A stretch of DNA of 5,212 nucleotides, from positions 1 through 5,212 of the forward strand of contig CABQHF010000149.1 of the NCBI GenBank assembly GCA_902463905.1, written 5' to 3'. Both the position numbers and the translations under genes were made by a program. This DNA is from an uncultured Faecalibacterium sp. GTDB taxonomy: Bacteria; Bacillota; Clostridia; Oscillospirales; Ruminococcaceae. The notes beneath the pieces were generated by a model. The model made no database searches, was not told the origin of the DNA, and was given only the letters and a program-made list of their open reading frames with translations. The first letter of the stretch is position 1, and each line of letters opens with the position of its first letter. This document shows, one piece after another, positions 1 to 5,175 of the stretch.

Positions 1-6
1 TTTTTT

Positions 7-30
7 GCACAAGAGTCCCTTGTGTCTTTT
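7..30 (+). other. Small leader hairpin preceding the attenuator
   Basis: CACAAG (8-13) and CTTGTG (19-24) pair around a 5-base loop, and G7-T25 can add a wobble pair. The hairpin is flanked by six T on the left and by TCTTTT on the right. It is short and only moderately stable. It could be a linker helix of the leader between a riboswitch aptamer and the attenuator, or a weak terminator. I see no clear complementarity between it and the arms of the next hairpin that would make it an antiterminator. Confidence 0.35.
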
Positions 31-36
31 CGGCTT

Positions 37-70
37 GCCCTGAACGTTTTTGTTCAGGGCTTTTTCTTTT
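37..70 (+). terminator. Leader attenuator hairpin upstream of ribD (candidate FMN riboswitch expression platform)
   Basis: A perfect 9-bp inverted repeat, GCCCTGAAC (37-45) and GTTCAGGGC (52-60), encloses a 6-base loop. It is followed at once by TTTTTCTTTT (61-70), the signature of a rho-independent terminator. The T-tract touches the ribD ribosome binding site at 71, so the hairpin lies inside the ribD leader rather than at the end of an isolated upstream gene. Family knowledge: Firmicutes rib operons are commonly controlled by an FMN-sensing RFN element that folds into such a terminator when FMN is bound. The aptamer is not visible in the bases supplied, so the riboswitch assignment is inference. 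The hairpin could instead terminate an upstream gene, although its position favours attenuation. Confidence 0.8.
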
Positions 71-75
71 GGAGG
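71..75 (+). promoter_or_regulatory. ribD ribosome binding site
   Basis: GGAGG at 71-75 lies 7 bases before the ATG at 83. It fixes ATG 83 as the ribD start over the in-frame upstream ATG at 50, which falls inside the terminator loop and would add residues unlike any RibD. The site follows directly on the terminator T-tract, so transcript that stops at the attenuator never includes it. Confidence 0.85.
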
Positions 76-82
76 CGACACG

Positions 83-1207
83 ATGAACGACAAAGACTAT
101 ATGCGTCTGGCTTTGCAGCTTGCAAAAAGGGGCTGCGGGTGGACATCGCCCAACCCGATGGTGGGTGCCGTGGTCGTAAAAGAGGGCAGGATCATCGGAC
201 AGGGCTGGCACCAGAGATACGGTCAGGCTCATGCGGAGCGCAATGCGCTGGCATCCTGCACCGAAGATCCGCAGGGAGCGACCCTGTATGTGACATTGGA
301 GCCGTGCTGCCATTACGGAAAGCAGCCGCCCTGCGTGGATGCGATTCTGGACGCGGGCATTCACCGGGTGGTCGTGGGTTCTGCTGACCCGAATCCGCTG
401 GTGGCTGGAAAAGGAATTGCAATCCTGCGCGCACACGGCATAGATGTGACCGAAAATGTTCTGCAAGAGGAATGCGATGCGCTGAACAAGGTATTCTTCC
501 ACTATATCACCACAAAACGCCCCTTCGTTTCCATGAAATACGCCATGACGATGGACGGAAAAATCGCCACATACACAGGCGCTTCCAAATGGATCACCGG
601 GGAAATTGCCCGGAATCATGTTCAACAGCAGCGGCACCGATTCCGCGGCATTATGGTGGGAGTCGGAACCATTCTGGCAGATGACCCGCTGCTGACCTGC
701 CGGATAGAGGGTGGCCGTGATCCTGTCCGGATCATCTGCGATACACATTTGCGGACACCGCTGCAATCACAGGTGGTCATGACCGCCAAACAGGTTCCCA
801 CCATTCTTGCGACCTGCTGCGGCGACCCAGAGAAGCAGGCGGCATATCAACAGGCCGGGTGCCGGATTCTTTTTCTGGAAGAGCAATGCGGTCATGTGAA
901 TCTTCTGCAACTGATGGAACAGCTGGGGCAGGAGCAGATCGACAGCATTCTGCTGGAAGGCGGCGGAACCTTGAACTGGTCTGCACTGGAAAGCGGCATC
1001 GTGCAGCAGGTACAGGCTTACATTGCCCCGAAGCTGTTCGGAGGAAGGGATGCCAAAGCACCCATTGAGGGTGCAGGTGTTCCGTTTCCGGATGCTGCAT
1101 TCCGCCTGAAGAACAGCCGATTGGAACAGCTTGGCGAAGATTTCCTGATCGAAAGTGAGGTGGAGTACCCGTGTTTACCGGAATCGTGGAAGAAGTCGGA
1201 ACAATAA
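83..1207 (+). CDS. ribD: Bifunctional diaminohydroxyphosphoribosylaminopyrimidine deaminase / 5-amino-6-(5-phosphoribosylamino)uracil reductase
   Basis: This cytosolic enzyme performs the second and third steps of riboflavin synthesis: zinc-dependent deamination of the GTP cyclohydrolase II product, then NADPH-dependent reduction of the ribosyl to a ribityl side chain. The protein has 374 residues, a normal length. The N-terminal deaminase domain (about 1-145) shows the zinc site H50-A51-E52 and P74-C75 ... P83-C84 in the LEPCCHYGKQPPC block. The C-terminal reductase domain (about 147-360) shows MKYAMTMDGKIA (151-162), DDPLLTCR (200-207) and the nucleotide-binding LEGGG (291-295). The start at 83 is set by the GGAGG site. 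The last 37 bases overlap ribE, which suggests translational coupling. Its dephosphorylated product, 5-amino-6-ribitylaminouracil, is the known precursor of MR1-presented MAIT-cell ligands. Confidence 0.97.
   Translation: MNDKDYMRLALQLAKRGCGWTSPNPMVGAVVVKEGRIIGQGWHQRYGQAHAERNALASCTEDPQGATLYVTLEPCCHYGKQPPCVDAILDAGIHRVVVGSADPNPLVAGKGIAILRAHGIDVTENVLQEECDALNKVFFHYITTKRPFVSMKYAMTMDGKIATYTGASKWITGEIARNHVQQQRHRFRGIMVGVGTILADDPLLTCRIEGGRDPVRIICDTHLRTPLQSQVVMTAKQVPTILATCCGDPEKQAAYQQAGCRILFLEEQCGHVNLLQLMEQLGQEQIDSILLEGGGTLNWSALESGIVQQVQAYIAPKLFGGRDAKAPIEGAGVPFPDAAFRLKNSRLEQLGEDFLIESEVEYPCLPESWKKSEQ
1157..1165 (+). promoter_or_regulatory. ribE ribosome binding site inside ribD
   Basis: The purine-rich GAGGTGGAG at 1157-1165 lies within the ribD reading frame. 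It ends 5 bases before the GTG at 1171, which encodes the start of the highly conserved MFTGIVEE N-terminus of riboflavin synthase. This supports the GTG start and a 37-base ribD-ribE overlap. Confidence 0.75.
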
Positions 1208-1812
1208 AATCCATCAATCGGGGACAGCATTCCGCCGTACTGACTGTTCGTGCAAAAACGGTTCTGGAAGAAACCAGGATCGGTGACAGCATCGCCGTCA
1301 ACGGCATCTGTCTGACCGTCCGGCAGCTCTTCCCGGATGGCTTTGCTGCAGATGTCATGCACGAAACCTTGAACCGCTCTGCGCTTGCACAGCTCAGCGT
1401 TGGAAGTGCGGTCAATCTGGAACGTGCCATGCCGGCCAACGGACGTTTTGGCGGACACATCGTAGCAGGCCATGTGGATGGCGTCGGACGCATTGCTAAT
1501 ATCCGAAAAGACGATACGGCCATCTGGTACACCATTCATGCAGATTCTGCGATCCTTCGCTATGTCGTCGAAAAAGGCTCTATCACAATAGACGGTATCA
1601 GCCTGACCGTGGCTGCGGTGGAACCTACGGGCTTTTCCGTGTCCACGATACCGCACACTGTCCGTCAGACGAACCTGCACCAGCGGCACAAAGGAGATTT
1701 TGTCAATCTGGAAACCGACGTTGTCGGAAAATATATCGAGAAGCTGTTTCAACCGGAAGCACCGAAACAAAACACGCTCACAAAAGAAATGCTGCTGCGC
1801 TGCGGCTTTTAA
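1171..1812 (+). CDS. ribE: Riboflavin synthase, alpha subunit
   Basis: This enzyme catalyses the last step of riboflavin synthesis, dismutation of two 6,7-dimethyl-8-ribityllumazine molecules to riboflavin plus 5-amino-6-ribitylaminouracil. The 213 residues match the family length. Two lumazine-binding repeats are visible. The first opens with MFTGIVEEVG and holds GDSIAVNGICLTV (38-50), VNLERA (81-86) and GGHIVAGHVDGVG (94-106). The second holds KGSITIDGISLTV (135-147), STIPHT (158-163) and VNLETDVVGKYIEK (178-191). The start is GTG, supported by the site at 1157-1165 and by the invariant MFTGI N-terminus. The gene lies between ribD (37-base overlap) and ribBA (12-base gap). The protein normally forms a trimer and may associate with the RibH capsid. 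Confidence 0.96.
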   Translation: MFTGIVEEVGTIKSINRGQHSAVLTVRAKTVLEETRIGDSIAVNGICLTVRQLFPDGFAADVMHETLNRSALAQLSVGSAVNLERAMPANGRFGGHIVAGHVDGVGRIANIRKDDTAIWYTIHADSAILRYVVEKGSITIDGISLTVAAVEPTGFSVSTIPHTVRQTNLHQRHKGDFVNLETDVVGKYIEKLFQPEAPKQNTLTKEMLLRCGF

Positions 1813-1824
1813 GGAGAGTTTACG

Positions 1825-3021
1825 ATGAACTTCAATACCATTCCCGAAGCTTTGCAAGACCTGAAACAAGGAAAAATCATTCTGGTAACGGATGACCCCG
1901 ACCGTGAAAACGAGGGGGACTTCATCTGTGCTGCCGAATTTGCCACCACCGAAAACATCAACTTTATGGCGACCCACGGCAAGGGTCTGATCTGTATGCC
2001 GATGTCCGAGGCTTTCGTCCAGAAGCTGCAATTTCCGCAGATGGTGCAGCATAACACCGACAACCATGAAACGGCATTTACGGTGTCCATCGACCACGTT
2101 TCTACTTCTACGGGCATTTCTGCCGCAGAGCGTTCCATTACGGCGACGGCTTGTGTGGACGATCACGCAAAAGCAGAAGATTTCCGCAGACCGGGCCATA
2201 TGTTCCCCCTTCTGGCAAAAAAGAACGGTGTACTGGAGCGCAACGGTCACACGGAAGCAACCGTTGACCTGTGCCGTCTGGCAGGGCTGAAAGAATGCGG
2301 CCTGTGCTGCGAGATCATGCGGGAGGATGGCACGATGATGCGCACCGCTGAACTGGCAAAGCTGGCAGAGCGTTTCCAGATCAAATTCATCACCATCCGT
2401 GATTTACAGGAGTACCGCAAGTGTCACGATAAACTGGTCGATCAGGTGACGGCGGTGAACCTGCCCACCAAGTATGGCACCTTCAGAGCTTATGGTTTTG
2501 TGAGCCGCCTGAACGGAGAACATCACATTGCACTGGTAAAAGGTGACATTGGCGATGGAAAGGATATTCTGTGCCGCGTCCACTCGGAATGCCTGACAGG
2601 AGATACATTTGGTTCTTTGCGTTGCGATTGCGGCCAGCAGCTGGCCGCCGCCATGACACAGATCGAAAAAGAAGGCCGGGGCATCCTGCTTTATATGCGG
2701 CAGGAAGGCCGGGGCATCGGTCTGATCAACAAACTGCGTGCCTATGAACTTCAGGAGCAGGGCATGGATACGCTGGAAGCCAATCTCGCTCTGGGGTTCC
2801 ATGGAGATGAACGGGAGTATTATCTCGGCGCACAGATCCTCCGGGAACTTGGCGTAAAAAGCCTGCGCCTGCTTACCAATAACCCGGACAAGGTATATCA
2901 GCTCTCCGAGTTTGGGCTGGAGATCTCCCAGCGCGTACCCATTCAGATGACGGCAACCCCGTATGACCTGTTCTACCTGAAAACGAAGCAGGCACGGATG
3001 GGACATATTCTGGAATATTAA
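1825..3021 (+). CDS. ribBA: Bifunctional 3,4-dihydroxy-2-butanone-4-phosphate synthase / GTP cyclohydrolase II
   Basis: This fused enzyme supplies both precursors of riboflavin: DHBP from ribulose 5-phosphate and diaminohydroxyphosphoribosylaminopyrimidine from GTP. It has 398 residues. The RibB half (about 1-200) carries the metal-binding DDPDRENEGD (23-32), the RRPGH motif (121-125), GHTEATVDL (141-149) and E163 in CCEIM. The RibA half (about 205-398) carries the zinc cysteines C256 in VHSECLTGD and C267/C269 in RCDCG, then YMRQEGRGIGL (290-300), NLALGFHGDER (320-330) and TNNPDK (351-356). All core catalytic motifs of both halves are present, so both activities are expected, unlike some fused homologues with a dead half. 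AAGGAGAG at 1811-1818 precedes the ATG at 1825 and overlaps the ribE stop codon. Confidence 0.97.
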   Translation: MNFNTIPEALQDLKQGKIILVTDDPDRENEGDFICAAEFATTENINFMATHGKGLICMPMSEAFVQKLQFPQMVQHNTDNHETAFTVSIDHVSTSTGISAAERSITATACVDDHAKAEDFRRPGHMFPLLAKKNGVLERNGHTEATVDLCRLAGLKECGLCCEIMREDGTMMRTAELAKLAERFQIKFITIRDLQEYRKCHDKLVDQVTAVNLPTKYGTFRAYGFVSRLNGEHHIALVKGDIGDGKDILCRVHSECLTGDTFGSLRCDCGQQLAAAMTQIEKEGRGILLYMRQEGRGIGLINKLRAYELQEQGMDTLEANLALGFHGDEREYYLGAQILRELGVKSLRLLTNNPDKVYQLSEFGLEISQRVPIQMTATPYDLFYLKTKQARMGHILEY

Positions 3022-3042
3022 CAACGAAAGAGGTATTTAAGA

Positions 3043-3519
3043 ATGAAAACGTTTGAAGGCAAGCTGGTTTCTCAGAATATCAAGGTCGGTATCGTAGCAG
3101 CCCGTTTTAACGAGTTTATCACGTCCAAGCTTCTGAGCGGCGCAATGGACGGCCTGCTCCGGCACGATGTGCAGGACGCTGATGTTCATGTTGCATGGGT
3201 TCCGGGTGCTTTTGAGATCCCACTGGTTGCCTCTAAAATGGCAAAAAGCGGAAAGTATGATGCTGTGATCTGCCTTGGTGCCGTGATTCGCGGTTCTACC
3301 AGCCATTACGACTATGTGTGCAATGAGGTTTCCAAAGGCATTGCCACGGTCTCGCTGGAAAGCGGGGTTCCCGTCCTCTTTGGTGTTCTGACCACCGAAA
3401 ACATCGAACAGGCCATCGAGCGGGCAGGCACCAAAGCAGGTAATAAAGGCTATGACTGTGCAGTCAGTGCCATCGAGATGGTAAACCTGCTCCGGGAAAT
3501 GGATACCGCCGCAGAGTAA
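3043..3519 (+). CDS. ribH: 6,7-dimethyl-8-ribityllumazine synthase
   Basis: This enzyme condenses 5-amino-6-ribitylaminouracil with 3,4-dihydroxy-2-butanone-4-phosphate to form the lumazine substrate of RibE. The family assembles as pentamers or 60-subunit capsids. The 158 residues match the family. Visible motifs are AARFNEFIT (19-27), the substrate-binding PGAFEIP (54-60), GAVIRGSTSHYDYVC (79-93) with catalytic H88, FGVLTTEN (113-120), and ERAGTKAGNKG (126-136) near the phosphate-binding region. AAAGAGG (3027-3033) lies before the ATG at 3043, 21 bases after ribBA. It is the fourth and last core rib gene. Confidence 0.97.
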   Translation: MKTFEGKLVSQNIKVGIVAARFNEFITSKLLSGAMDGLLRHDVQDADVHVAWVPGAFEIPLVASKMAKSGKYDAVICLGAVIRGSTSHYDYVCNEVSKGIATVSLESGVPVLFGVLTTENIEQAIERAGTKAGNKGYDCAVSAIEMVNLLREMDTAAE

Positions 3520-3539
3520 AATACACGCAGGAGTTTGCC

Positions 3540-3956
3540 ATGATCGTTATAAAGACCCGACAGCCTGACCCGGAATTGGAGCAGAAGATCCGGATGCTTC
3601 TGGAACGAGAGCACATCGAGGCAGAGCAAATATCCATTGATTCATGGGAGAAGTTGGTTCTTCCGGGGCTTACACTGGATGGAATGACCCACGAAGTGTC
3701 GTGCAACGGCAGAAAAGTCTCCCTTACACGACTGGAGTTCGATTTGCTGCTGATGCTTGCTTCCCACGAAGGACAAATCTTCTCAAAAGAAGAGCTTTTC
3801 CGTGCTGTGTGGGGACAAAACTGTAACGACACCTTAAAGGTCGTGGCAAATACCGTTTCCAATCTGCGAAAGAAGCTTGCCGGCTGCGGCAGCTTTATCC
3901 GCACTACCCACGGCGGCTATACTTTTGTAAGCCAAAAGGAGAACGACCCGGCATGA
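3540..3956 (+). CDS. Orphan OmpR/PhoB-type winged-helix DNA-binding protein without a receiver domain
   Basis: The 138-residue protein ends in a clear OmpR/PhoB winged-helix domain (about 43-131). It contains LTLDGMTHEVSCNGRKVSLTR, which leads into the LEFDLLLMLASHEGQIFSKEELFRAVWG helices (65-92), then the recognition helix TLKVVANTVSNLRKKL (98-113) and the wing IRTTHGGYTF (120-129). The usual receiver domain of about 120 residues with its phosphorylatable aspartate is absent. In its place is a segment of about 40 residues (MIVIKT, then a predicted charged helix PELEQKIRMLLEREHIEAEQ) that I do not recognise. CAGGAG (3528-3533) serves the ATG at 3540, 20 bases after ribH, with no promoter or terminator between them. 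The gene is therefore probably transcribed with the rib genes, and its stop overlaps the next start in ATGA. I infer a transcriptional regulator; its target and signal are unknown. Confidence 0.85.
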   Translation: MIVIKTRQPDPELEQKIRMLLEREHIEAEQISIDSWEKLVLPGLTLDGMTHEVSCNGRKVSLTRLEFDLLLMLASHEGQIFSKEELFRAVWGQNCNDTLKVVANTVSNLRKKLAGCGSFIRTTHGGYTFVSQKENDPA

Positions 3957-4405
3957 CCAGGATCTTATTTATTTGTCTCGGAAATATCTGCCGAAGCCCG
4001 ATGGCGGAGTATGTGATGAAAGACCTTACGTCCAAGGCAGGACTTTCCGAGCAATTTGAAATCGCATCAGCCGCCACCAGTGCATGGGAAATCGGAAATC
4101 CGGTCTATCCTCCTGCGCGGCAGAAGTTGGCAGAACATGGCATCGACTGCAACGGCAAGACCGCCCGGCAGATGACCCGGCTGGATTATGCACGGTATGA
4201 TCATCTGATTGGCATGGATGAAAGCAATCTGTGCGACATCCTGCGGCTTGTCGGCGGAGACCCACAGCATAAAGTCTCGCTGCTGATGGCGCATACGGAT
4301 CATCCCCGTGAAGTGGCAGACCCATGGTTCACAGGAGATTTTGAAGCCACATGGCAGGATGTGCTGGAAGGGTGTACGGCATTGCTTGAGGAACTGCGAT
4401 CATAA
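3953..4405 (+). CDS. Low-molecular-weight protein tyrosine phosphatase
   Basis: This is a cytosolic cysteine phosphatase of 150 residues, the usual family length. The phosphate-binding loop is at the N-terminus: C8-L-G-N-I-C13-R14-S15, the CX5R signature with nucleophile C8 and phosphate-binding R14. The general acid is D123 in the C-terminal ADPWFTGDF block (122-130). WEIGNPVYPPARQKLAEHGI (45-64) is the conserved middle region. AAAAGGAGA (3934-3942) precedes the ATG at 3953, which overlaps the winged-helix stop by 4 bases. Family members usually remove phosphate from tyrosine, and in bacteria often from BY-kinases or McsB-type phosphoarginine. No kinase partner is present here. Its place as the last gene of a riboflavin operon leaves a small-molecule flavin-pathway substrate possible, but this is inference. 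Confidence 0.93.
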   Translation: MTRILFICLGNICRSPMAEYVMKDLTSKAGLSEQFEIASAATSAWEIGNPVYPPARQKLAEHGIDCNGKTARQMTRLDYARYDHLIGMDESNLCDILRLVGGDPQHKVSLLMAHTDHPREVADPWFTGDFEATWQDVLEGCTALLEELRS

Positions 4406-4423
4406 CAGATTATCATAAAAACG

Positions 4424-4464
4424 GACGGATGTCTGCCAGTTGACAGACATCCGTCTATTTTTTT
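4424..4464 (+). terminator. Operon-end rho-independent terminator, probably bidirectional
   Basis: A perfect 12-bp stem, GACGGATGTCTG (4424-4435) and CAGACATCCGTC (4444-4455), has an 8-base loop. It is followed by TA and seven T (4458-4464), 18 bases after the phosphatase stop codon. On the opposite strand the same stem is followed by CGTTTTT from the A-run at 4417-4421. It can therefore also end leftward transcripts through the minus-strand remnant that stops at 4468. Confidence 0.92.
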
Positions 4465-4467
4465 ATT

Positions 4468-4788
4468 TCAAATCATCTTAAAATACTTCAGTGCCTCCCG
4501 GATGGCTTTTTCCTTCTCCGGCGGGCACTTGAGCTGCTTGGGGTTCTCAGCCTTAGGCTTGTTGTAGTTCTGCCGCTCCTTGATGCCGCACTTGCGCTTG
4601 ACCTGTGCAATATAGAGGTTGCTCACGTTCAGACCGGTGTGCTCCTTGACGTACTCCCGGATCTCTTCATAGGTAGCCTTGTTCTCCGCAGCAGTCACGT
4701 CCAACTCATCCATCTTCAGGTCTACCGTGATCTTCTGGTAGACATCTAGTTTGGACAAAGCGCATACCGTCTCGGCGGTGTCATCGAC
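4468..4788 (-). pseudogene. Isolated C-terminal tail resembling an RlmD/RumA-type 23S rRNA (uracil-5-)-methyltransferase
   Basis: An open frame ends with TGA at 4468-4470. Translated from a TTG at 4758 it gives 96 residues, including LDVTAAENKATYEEIREYV, SNLYIAQVKRKCGI, NYNKPKAENPKQLKCPPEKE and the end ALKYFKMI. From memory of the family, this matches the lysine-rich C-terminal extension on many Firmicutes RlmD/RumA-like uracil methyltransferases. The frame stays open upstream of the TTG and reads AETVCALSKLDV, resembling the HVETVCLLSK end of the methyltransferase domain. The catalytic domain itself is missing. The TTG has no convincing ribosome binding site. I conclude it is a 5'-truncated remnant whose recognisable part starts near 4776-4788, although a small expressed stand-alone protein cannot be excluded. 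It converges on the phosphatase across the shared terminator. Confidence 0.7.
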
Positions 4789-4806
4789 TGGCCCTACGAG
4801 CTTGTG

Positions 4807-4814
4807 AAGGAGGG
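4807..4814 (+). promoter_or_regulatory. Ribosome binding site choosing the Rrf2-type start
   Basis: AAGGAGGG at 4807-4814 is a near-perfect Shine-Dalgarno sequence, but it abuts the ATG at 4815 with no spacer. The in-frame GTG at 4821 lies 7 bases from GGAGG (4809-4813), which is the normal spacing, so GTG 4821 is the likelier original start. Confidence 0.65.
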
Positions 4815-4820
4815 ATGATT

Positions 4821-5087
4821 GTGGACAGTTCTTTTAATCTGGCCGTCCATGCGCTGGTCTGCCTGAGCCACAGTGGACGCTCCCTCAGCAGCGAAGCGCT
4901 GGCGGAGAACATCTGCACCAATCCCACCCGCGTCCGCCGGGTGCAGGCGGTGCTGAAAAAGGCGGGAATAGTGGAGACCCGGGAGGGCTTGGACGGCGGC
5001 TATCCGGGAAACGCTGGCGCAGTGAGGGCGTGGCTATGGAGCAGATCTATGATACGCTTCCATGTAGCACACTTCGTGTCTCTTTAG
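4821..5087 (+). pseudogene. Frameshifted Rrf2-family transcriptional regulator fragment
   Basis: From GTG 4821 the frame gives 88 residues; the ATG at 4815 would add two. Residues 1-61 fit the Rrf2 family well: the opening DSSFNLAVHALVCL, the helix-turn-helix region SLSSEALAENICTNPTRVRRVQAVLKKAGI (about 21-50), and the start of the wing at GLDGGY (56-61). After Y61 the sequence (PGNAGAVRAWLW...) no longer looks like the family. In the other frame, from base 5003, the translation continues GKRWRSEGVAMEQIYDTL, which fits the family's usual helix after the wing. One base has apparently been lost near 5001-5006. Full-length members have about 130-150 residues, often with a cysteine cluster for an iron-sulfur cluster; no such cluster is found here. 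The Rrf2-like signal fades near 5070, so the gene is probably broken both by a frameshift and by loss of its 3' end. A sequencing error could explain the shift but not the missing end. Confidence 0.75.
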
Positions 5088-5137
5088 AAACCGAGGGTAA
5101 CGGTCAAAGCCATCCGTTTGCACCATGGTCAAAATGC

Positions 5138-5175
5138 AAAAAGCGCAGCCGCAGATATTCTCTGCGGCTGCGCTT
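5138..5175 (-). terminator. Rho-independent terminator for a leftward gene beyond the right edge
   Basis: AAGCGCAGCCGCAG (5141-5154) and CTGCGGCTGCGCTT (5162-5175) form a perfect 14-bp stem; an inner A-T pair extends it to 15 with a 5-base loop. Read on the minus strand, the stem is followed by TTTTTGCATTTT, since plus-strand 5138-5142 is AAAAA. The plus strand has no T-tract after it. It therefore most likely ends a minus-strand transcript entering from the right. The 37 bases right of the stem are too few to identify that gene. Confidence 0.85.

Noticed and set aside
7..25. The first leader hairpin as a complete rho-independent terminator
   Set aside because: The stem is only six canonical pairs, half of them A-T, and the following tract is TCTTTT. 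It is too weak to call a terminator, so it is listed only as a leader hairpin.
1018..2250. A 410-codon open frame on the minus strand, with another of 252 codons overlapping it
   Set aside because: Both lie antisense to ribD, ribE and ribBA, which have clear catalytic motifs and ribosome binding sites. The antisense products are rich in unusual residues and show no domain I recognise, so they are shadows of the GC-biased coding strand.
2671..2718. Exact 15-base direct repeat (GAAGGCCGGGGCATC at 2671-2685 and 2704-2718)
   Set aside because: The copies are 33 bases apart, in frame, and encode the two EGRGI segments that belong to the normal GTP cyclohydrolase II sequence. They are explained by protein conservation and codon choice rather than by a mobile or regulatory repeat.
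4755..4820. Plus-strand frame ending in GGVIDWPYELVKEG before TGA at 4818, like the end of a gene upstream of the Rrf2 fragment
   Set aside because: It is only about 22 codons long, bounded by a TAG just upstream, and lies opposite the methyltransferase-like tail that gives a better family match over most of it. It could be a short gene end at a junction, but the evidence is too thin to annotate.
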